Shown: piece by piece, positions 58,554 through 64,000 of the stretch
Position numbering within the stretch: the stretch's first letter is position 1
Layout of the letters: the number at the start of each line of letters is the position of its first letter
From: JAKEFM01 sp035695825
Lineage (GTDB): Bacteria > Planctomycetota > UBA1135 > JAKEFM01
Length of the DNA stretch: 64,000 nucleotides
NCBI GenBank assembly: GCA_035695825.1
Contig: DASRRH010000024.1
Span: forward strand, 17,869-81,868
Direction: 5' to 3'
Position numbers and translations under genes: made by a program
Notes under the pieces: model-generated
Seen by the model: the letters and a program-made list of their open reading frames with translations, nothing else
The model's database searches: none
What the model was told of the DNA's origin: nothing

Positions 58554-60499
58554 TGGACGGCGCCGTCCTCCCCCTCGACGCGGCCGGCGCCGAGCGGCGC
58601 TCCGAGGCGATCCTCCCGACGATCGATTCGCCGCAGGACCTCCGGCGGCTGCCGCGGGAGTCGCTCCCGCGCGTCGCGGAGGAGATTCGGCAGGCACTCT
58701 TCGACACCCTCGAGAGGACGGGGGGGCACCTCGGCTCGAACCTGGGCGTCGTCGAGCTCACGATCGCCCTCCACTACGCCTTCGACTTCCGGAAGGACCG
58801 GCTCGTCTGGGACGTCGGGCACCAGACCTACCCGCACAAGCTCCTGACCGGGCGCCGGGCCCGCTTCGGGACGCTGCGGCAGAAGGGGGGGCTCTCCGGC
58901 TTCCAGTGCGCGCAGGAGTCCCCCTACGACCTCTTCACGACGGGGCACGCGGGGACCTCGATCTCCCTCGCCCTCGGGCTCCGCGTCGGGGCCGACCTCC
59001 TCCGGGAGGACCGCAAGGTGGTCGCCGTCATCGGGGACGCCTCCCTCGGCTGCGGGGTCGCGTTCGAGGCGCTGAACGCGGCCGGGACCCACAAGCGCGA
59101 CCTCCTCGTCGTCTTGAACGACAACGAGTGGTCGATCGCGAAGACGGTCGGCGCCCTCTCCGAGTACCTGACCCGGGTGCGCACGGGCCCCCTCTACACC
59201 GTGGCGAAGCGCGAGCTCGAGAAGTGGCTCGAGCGGATGGGGCGCCTCGGGGACAAGGTCGAGCAGGCGCTCGGGGACTTCGCGCAGCTCGCGCGCCACG
59301 TGATCGTGCCGGGGCACGTGTTCGAGGCGCTCGGGATCAAGTACTACGGCCCCGTCGACGGCCACGACGTGCTCGGCGTCCTCGACATGCTCGAGCGGGT
59401 GAAGCGGATCGACGGGATCGTCCTCCTCCACGTCCTCACGCAGAAGGGAAGGGGAGGGGAGGGGGCCGAGACCGACCCGCAGCGCCTGCACGGGGTGACG
59501 CCGAAGCCGAAGCCCGCGGTCGGGGAGGATCCGACGAAGGTCGCCCCCGCGAAGGTCCGCCCGAAGCGCTCCTTCACCCAGGCCTTCTCCGACGCGATGC
59601 TCGAGCTCGCCGCCCGCGACCCGAGGGTCGTCGCGATCACCGCGGCGATGCCGGACGGGACGGGGCTCCGTCCCTTCGCGCAGAACTACCCGGAGCGCTT
59701 CTTCGACACGGGGATCACCGAGCAGCACGCGGTCGCCTTCGCCGCCGCCCTCGCGCGCTCCGGGATGCGGCCGGTCGCCGCGATCTACTCGACCTTCCTC
59801 CAGCGGGGGCTCGACCAGGTCTTCCAGGAGGTCCTCGTCTCGGAGGCCCCGGTCGTCCTCGCGCTCGACCGCGCGGGGCTCGTCGGGGAGGACGGGCCGA
59901 CCCACAACGGACTCTTCGACGTCGCCTTCCTCCGGACCTACCCCCGGATGACCCTCCTCGCCCCCCGGGACGAGACGGAGCTGCGGATGATGCTCGGGTG
60001 GGCCGTGGAATCCGGCAAGATCGTCGCGATGCGCTACCCGCGGGCCTCCTGTCCCGACCCCGAGGTCGGGCCAACCCCTCGCGCCCCGATCGAGCTCGGG
60101 CGCTCCGAGCGCCTGCGGGAAGGGAGAGACGCCGCGGTCTTCTCCTACGGGGTGATGGCGGGGACGGCCCTCCAGGCGGCCGAGGCGCTCGCCGCGCGGG
60201 GGATCGACCTCGAGGTCGTGAACGCCCGGTTCGGCAAGCCCCTCGACGGGGCGGTGCTCGACGCCGCCTTCGCGCGCTTCCCTCGCGTCTTCACGATCGA
60301 AGACCACGCGGACGCCGGAGGGTTCGGCTCGGCCGTGCTCGAGCGACTCGGCGAGAGCGCGGGCGCGCGCGCGCGGCTCCACCGCTTCGCGGTGCCCGAC
60401 GCCTTCGTCGAGCACGCCTCGCGGGAGGACCAACTCCGTGGGGTCGGCCTCGACGCGGCCTTCGTCGCGCAGGAGATCGAGCGCCGGCTCCGCGGATGA
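58553..60499 (+). CDS. dxs: 1-deoxy-D-xylulose-5-phosphate synthase
   Basis: Thiamine-diphosphate enzyme that begins the MEP isoprenoid pathway from pyruvate and glyceraldehyde-3-phosphate. 648 residues, ATG 58553. GHLGSNLGVVELTIALHY, the cofactor motif GDASLGCGVAFEALN... NDNEWSI, the catalytic Glu in ITEQHAV (about 390), and the transketolase C-terminal domain are intact. Overlaps ispA and nadK by single codons, an operon with the enzyme using its product. Confidence 0.95.
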   Translation: MDGAVLPLDAAGAERRSEAILPTIDSPQDLRRLPRESLPRVAEEIRQALFDTLERTGGHLGSNLGVVELTIALHYAFDFRKDRLVWDVGHQTYPHKLLTGRRARFGTLRQKGGLSGFQCAQESPYDLFTTGHAGTSISLALGLRVGADLLREDRKVVAVIGDASLGCGVAFEALNAAGTHKRDLLVVLNDNEWSIAKTVGALSEYLTRVRTGPLYTVAKRELEKWLERMGRLGDKVEQALGDFAQLARHVIVPGHVFEALGIKYYGPVDGHDVLGVLDMLERVKRIDGIVLLHVLTQKGRGGEGAETDPQRLHGVTPKPKPAVGEDPTKVAPAKVRPKRSFTQAFSDAMLELAARDPRVVAITAAMPDGTGLRPFAQNYPERFFDTGITEQHAVAFAAALARSGMRPVAAIYSTFLQRGLDQVFQEVLVSEAPVVLALDRAGLVGEDGPTHNGLFDVAFLRTYPRMTLLAPRDETELRMMLGWAVESGKIVAMRYPRASCPDPEVGPTPRAPIELGRSERLREGRDAAVFSYGVMAGTALQAAEALAARGIDLEVVNARFGKPLDGAVLDAAFARFPRVFTIEDHADAGGFGSAVLERLGESAGARARLHRFAVPDAFVEHASREDQLRGVGLDAAFVAQEIERRLRG

Positions 60500-61362
60500 G
60501 GGTCTACGTCCTCGGCGACCGCCGGAAGGGGTCGGTCCGGGCGGTCCTCGACGCGCTCCTGCCTTGGCTCCGCGACCGCGTCGAGGTCGTCGGGGTCGAG
60601 CTCGACGGGAAGCCGCTCGACCGCGTCCGGGCGGACCTCCTCCTCGTCCTCGGCGGGGACGGCTCGATCCTCGGTGCGGCACGCCGCCTCGCCGGGAACG
60701 CCGTCCCGACCCTCGGTGTGAACCTCGGGCGCCTCGGCTTCCTCGCCGCGGTCCGGCCCGAGGAGGTGAGGGGCGCCCTCGAGCGGGTCTTCGAGGGCCG
60801 CCACGAGGTCGAGGAGCGGATGATGCTCGACCTCGAGGTCCGCGCCGGCGCGAAGCGCCGCTGGAGGGGGCCCGCCCTGAACGACGGGGTCGTCGAGCGC
60901 ACCCGCCGCGCCGGGATGATCACGGTCGAGGTCCGGCTCGGCGGGAAGGGGGTCACCGCCTACCGCGGCGACGGCCTGATCGTCTCGACGCCGACCGGCG
61001 CCACCGGCTACGGGCTCTCGGCCGGCGGGCCGATCGTCGGGCCTGGGCTCGACGCCTTCATCGTGACCCCGATCTGCCCCCACACGCTGACCAACCGCCC
61101 GCTCGTCGTCCCTGCGGACGAGCCCGTGGAACTGCGCGTGCCGGAGGCGCCCGAGGGGGCGCTCTTCATCGCGGACGGCCAGGAACGGGTCGAGATCGGC
61201 CCGAAGGACCGCGTCCTCGTCGCCCGGGCGAAGGCGCGCTTCCGTCTCGTCACGGTCGGCGGGGACTACTACGCGCGCCTCCGCGGGACGCTCGGGTGGC
61301 GGGGGGCGTTCGACCTCCAGGATCCGGCCCCTCCCGCGCCGCCCGTCGTGAGGAAGCGTTGA
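60496..61362 (+). CDS. nadK: NAD kinase
   Basis: Makes NADP from NAD and ATP. 288 residues, ATG 60496 overlapping the dxs stop. GGDGS (about 53-57), NLGRLGFLA, LNDGVVER (Asp where many have Glu) and the STPTGATGYGLSAGGPIV motif are present. The Dxs-NadK pairing also occurs in other bacteria and supplies NADPH for the reductive steps of the MEP pathway. Confidence 0.93.
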   Translation: MRVYVLGDRRKGSVRAVLDALLPWLRDRVEVVGVELDGKPLDRVRADLLLVLGGDGSILGAARRLAGNAVPTLGVNLGRLGFLAAVRPEEVRGALERVFEGRHEVEERMMLDLEVRAGAKRRWRGPALNDGVVERTRRAGMITVEVRLGGKGVTAYRGDGLIVSTPTGATGYGLSAGGPIVGPGLDAFIVTPICPHTLTNRPLVVPADEPVELRVPEAPEGALFIADGQERVEIGPKDRVLVARAKARFRLVTVGGDYYARLRGTLGWRGAFDLQDPAPPAPPVVRKR

Positions 61363-61832
61363 GGGTCCTCTTCGTCTGCACGGGAAACCTCTGCCGCTCC
61401 CCCTTCGCGGAGCGGCTGTTCCGGGTCGAGGCGGAGAAGAAGGGGCTCTCCGCCGTCGCGGATTCGGCGGGGACGCTCGCGATGGAGGGCCAGACCGTCC
61501 CCGAAGTCGCGATCGACGTCGCGCGCGAGTTCGGGGTCGACCTCGCGCCCCACCGCTCGCGCCCCCTCGGGACCGCGCACGTGCCCCGCTCCGACCTCCT
61601 CCTCGGCATGAGCCGCGCCCACGTCGAGGAGCTGCGCCTGGTCCGCGACGAGACGGGAGCGCTCGGGAAGATCGCTCTCCTCGGGACATTCGACGGAGGC
61701 TCCGAGGAGATCCCCGACCCGATCGGCCTCGAGCCCGCCGCGTTCCGGGAGACCTTCGGACGGATCGCTGCTTGCGTGGCCGGCCTCGTCGCCGAGCTGC
61801 GACGCGCCCGGCCGCGGGCCGGGGCTGGATGA
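61359..61832 (+). CDS. Low-molecular-weight protein-tyrosine phosphatase family protein
   Basis: 157 residues from TTG 61359 overlapping the nadK stop. The P-loop is VCTGNLCRSPF, with Cys7 and Arg13 in place, and the general acid is in IPDPIG (Asp near 122). It could remove phosphate from protein tyrosine or from arginine (YwlE type, which share CTGNxCRS). The Thr after the Cys favours the arginine-phosphatase subgroup, but no McsB kinase is in the window. Confidence 0.85.
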   Translation: MRVLFVCTGNLCRSPFAERLFRVEAEKKGLSAVADSAGTLAMEGQTVPEVAIDVAREFGVDLAPHRSRPLGTAHVPRSDLLLGMSRAHVEELRLVRDETGALGKIALLGTFDGGSEEIPDPIGLEPAAFRETFGRIAACVAGLVAELRRARPRAGAG

Positions 61833-61862
61833 GAGGGCGCGCGCGCACCGGAGCCACACGCG

Positions 61863-62660
61863 ATGACAGGGATCCAACCTCACAACCGGGGCGCCGCCGC
61901 GACGTGGGACGCGGGGGGGCGCGGGTACGACCGCATCAGCGCGACGATCGCCGACTCGATCGAGCATGCCGTCCTCCGGCTCGACCCGAAGCGCGGCGAG
62001 CGGGTGCTCGACGTGGCGACGGGCACGGGTTGGGCCGCGCGCCGCTGCGCGGCGCGGGGCGCGAGCGTCGTGGGGGTCGACCTCGGCGCCGAGCTGGTCG
62101 CCGCGGCCGCGGCGTTGACGAAGGATGCAGGCGTCGAGTTCCGCGTGGCGGATGCGGAGGGACTCCCCTTCGAGGAGGGGAGCTTCGACGCCGTCCTCTC
62201 GACCTTCGGAGTGATGTTCGCGTCGCGGCCGGACGCGGCAGCCGGGGAGCTCGCGCGCGTCTGCCGGAGGGGAGGTCGGGTGGCGGTCGCGGCGTGGACT
62301 CCCGACTCCACGGTGGCGGGGCTCTTCCAGGTGATGCGCCCCTACAGGAAGCCTCCCTCTCCCGCACCCCCCTCGCCGTTCGAATGGGGGCGCCGGGAGA
62401 GAGTCTCGGAGCTGCTGGGCGGCGCGTTCGACCTCCGCTTCGAGGAGGGGACGAGTCCGCTCCGGGAGCCGAGCGGCGAGGCGGTCTGGCACCTCTTCCG
62501 AGCGGGCTACGGCCCGACGAAGAGCCTGTTCGAGAGCCTCGACGCGGCGCGTCAGGAGGCGCTCCAGCGCGATTTCGTCGCGTTTCACGAGGGCTTTCGG
62601 ACGGAGCTCGGGATCGCGATGCCGCGGCACTACCTTCTCGCCGTCGGCGTGCGGCGGTAG
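61863..62660 (+). CDS. Class I SAM-dependent methyltransferase
   Basis: 265 residues, ATG 61863. Methyltransf_11 fold: motif I VLDVATGTGWAARR (about 48-61), the acidic loop VVGVDLGAELVAAA, VADAEGLPFEEGSFDAVLSTFGVMF and RVCRRGGRVAVAAWTP. A C-terminal part (FHEGFRTELGIAMPRHYLLAVGV) is typical of UbiE-related enzymes with unknown substrates. It stands 30 bases after the phosphatase gene. Confidence 0.85.
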   Translation: MTGIQPHNRGAAATWDAGGRGYDRISATIADSIEHAVLRLDPKRGERVLDVATGTGWAARRCAARGASVVGVDLGAELVAAAAALTKDAGVEFRVADAEGLPFEEGSFDAVLSTFGVMFASRPDAAAGELARVCRRGGRVAVAAWTPDSTVAGLFQVMRPYRKPPSPAPPSPFEWGRRERVSELLGGAFDLRFEEGTSPLREPSGEAVWHLFRAGYGPTKSLFESLDAARQEALQRDFVAFHEGFRTELGIAMPRHYLLAVGVRR

Positions 62661-62663
62661 CCC

Positions 62664-63437
62664 TCACTCCTTCTTCGCCGGGGCGAGCCGGTCTCGGATC
62701 CAGCCCGCGAGCGCGCGGTCGAGCCCTTTCTCCGCCTTGAGGAGCGCCGCGCCCGCGCCCTCCTCCTTCGTCACGCGGGTCTCGAGCGGCTTCGCGTCGG
62801 GGTACTGCGCGGCGAACTTCTGGAGGTCCTTCGCCACCCCGCTCCCCTCGCGGTCGGAGACGAGGAGGACGGAGCGGCCGTCGAGCCGCTTCAGGTCCTC
62901 CGTAAGGTCGAAGCCGCGGTCGGAGAGCCCCGGGAGGGAGACGAGGACCGCGGCGCGGAACGCCTCCTCCCGGCTCGCGAACCGGAGCGCCAGGGATCCG
63001 CCCGAGCCGAGGCCGACGATTCCCATCCGCTCCACGTCGACCTCCGGGCGGCCGCGGAGCCACTCGGCCGCGGCGGCGAGCTCCCGGTGCATCTTCAGGA
63101 AGGGCTTGTCCCCCACCATGTCGGCCTTCTTCCAATCGAAGGGCTCAGTCTTCCCCTCGACCGTCTTGCTCTCCCCGTGGCCGCGGAGGTCGAGCCGGAA
63201 CGCGCCGACCTTCGAGGCGGCGAGGATCTCGGCGATCCCCTCGAGGTCGGCGCGGCTCCCTCCCGCGTCGTGGACGAGGAGGACGGCGGGGGCGCGTGTG
63301 CCCTTCGCGACGCCGCGCGGGGGGTGGTACTCCCCGGTGATGACGAACTTGTCCTCCGTGTGGAGGACGACCTTCTCCGACCGGGCGGCCGGGGTGGCTT
63401 CGCCCGGAATGAGCGAGAGGAGCAGGGTGACGAGCAT
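62664..63437 (-). CDS. Exported alpha/beta-hydrolase-like protein lacking the nucleophile serine
   Basis: 257 residues, ATG 63437. N-terminal signal (LVTLLLSLIPGEA). The fold is dienelactone-hydrolase-like: VLLVHDAGGSRADLEG (oxyanion strand), FRLDLRGHGES, the nucleophile elbow and LLVSDREGSGVA. The elbow reads IVGLGSGGSLAL where active enzymes have GxSxGG; Gly takes the place of Ser (about 142). It may be a binding protein or use another residue. Convergent with the methyltransferase, stop-to-stop distance 3 bases. Confidence 0.75.
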   Translation of the reverse strand: MLVTLLLSLIPGEATPAARSEKVVLHTEDKFVITGEYHPPRGVAKGTRAPAVLLVHDAGGSRADLEGIAEILAASKVGAFRLDLRGHGESKTVEGKTEPFDWKKADMVGDKPFLKMHRELAAAAEWLRGRPEVDVERMGIVGLGSGGSLALRFASREEAFRAAVLVSLPGLSDRGFDLTEDLKRLDGRSVLLVSDREGSGVAKDLQKFAAQYPDAKPLETRVTKEEGAGAALLKAEKGLDRALAGWIRDRLAPAKKE

Positions 63438-64000
63438 CGGGGAGAGCGGGATCTCCGGGCCCGGCGGGGAGCCTACGCGGGAGAAGGTAACGCTGCTGGC
63501 GGCCCCGTCAAACCCCCGCCGCGTCCCACCTCCGCATCACGTCCTCGGCGAGGCGGCCGTCGGCCGGTTCGAGCCGAGATTCTCGCGACGTCCGGCTCGG
63601 CGGACGCTCGTGGCGATGTCTTCCATGCTCGGCGGGTGCCTGACGACCAGCTTCTGACGAGGCGGACGCGTTAAGGGGAGTTCTTCGTCCACGATCTCCG
63701 GGGTGCGCCGTCGAGGGTAGAGACTCGTCTCGAGGCTCGGCGGCGCCTCCTGGCGGGAGGGGAACCGCGAGAGGGACGAGCGTTACCGATGAGTAACGGG
63801 ACGGCGGGCCCCGAAACGAAGGCCCGGTAGTCCGTCCTCCGGTCTTCCTCCTCGGCGACCGGTCCGCTCTGTGCGGTCCCAGAATTGCCGGGTTCCTTCG
63901 TGCCCCTCGCGATCCCGTCGGCGCGCAAGCGAGAGCCGGATTCCCCGTTCCGAGAGACTCGAGTGCCCGAGGGCCTTCCGTCGGTCGAGACCCGACCCAG
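63438..64000. other. No gene recognised at the right end
   Basis: About 560 bases with no credible coding sequence. An inverted repeat CGTTAC-CGATGA-GTAACG lies at 63781-63798. The region may hold promoters for genes outside the window. Confidence 0.4.

Noticed and set aside
63671..63928. 85-codon minus-strand frame at the right end
   Set aside because: Low-complexity sequence, no ribosome-binding site and no family features.

Overview
The window is a very GC-rich bacterial chromosome segment with dense, often overlapping genes. GTG and TTG starts are common, and readable promoters look like TTGACG-N16-TAGAAT. The gene families point to Planctomycetota or a close relative: an NPCBM carbohydrate-binding protein, FG-GAP/ASPIC proteins, an EboE-type protein, a Ser/Thr kinase fused to a formylglycine-generating-enzyme-like domain beside sigma factors, and two groEL copies around one groES. 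This placement is inferred from gene content only; no rRNA is present.

Layout. 1-3437 (minus): groEL-groES-groEL, with the last groEL cut by the window edge. Two similar 15-bp palindromes lie upstream. 3738-7075: secreted NPCBM and von Willebrand A proteins, coupled, with a convergent GGDEF protein. 8130-10970: the translation cluster rpsB-tsf-pyrH-frr behind a strong promoter; pyrH appears to start at CTG. 11029-26976: a 15.9-kb integrated element inside a tRNA-Lys(TTT) gene. 26998-39053: a zinc alcohol dehydrogenase, a Kelch protein, a minus-strand run (amidohydrolase, FG-GAP/ASPIC protein, GGDEF/EAL protein, diiron MBL protein) and an EboE-like protein. 39094-44922: tRNA-Glu, the kinase/FGE fusion, an ECF-like sigma factor and a second sigma-70-type factor. 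45188-49116: an 18-heme cytochrome c coupled to a beta-barrel protein with a four-heme N-terminal domain, a likely outer-membrane electron conduit. 49121-64000: xerC, pabB-pabC, a HEAT-repeat protein, rny-xseA, then xseB-ispA-dxs-nadK-phosphatase, a methyltransferase and a hydrolase-like protein.

The integrated element is the most unusual part. The host tRNA-Lys is split in its anticodon loop by a 14-bp core (11055-11068 and 26930-26943), and neither junction rebuilds it. The element carries its own complete tRNA-Lys(TTT) next to its integrase, which could replace the lost function. It also encodes two excisionase-like HTH proteins (the first behind a hairpin that would bury its ribosome-binding site), a primase-helicase followed by four 9-bp iterons, a terminase-small-subunit-like protein with no large terminase or capsid genes, and three exact copies of GAGTTACCGAG near both ends and the putative origin. 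This resembles a phage satellite or integrative plasmid. Its cargo is a GHKL ATPase, a Ser/Thr kinase, a Schlafen/AlbA_2-domain protein, two membrane proteins and a PD-(D/E)XK-like nuclease: a candidate defence or host-interaction module that I do not recognise as a described system.

The housekeeping genes form ordinary growth modules: protein folding, ribosome function and recycling, UMP phosphorylation, folate precursor synthesis, RNA decay, exonuclease VII, isoprenoid precursors and NADP synthesis. The c-di-GMP proteins, kinase and sigma factors suggest a signalling-rich, surface-active lifestyle.
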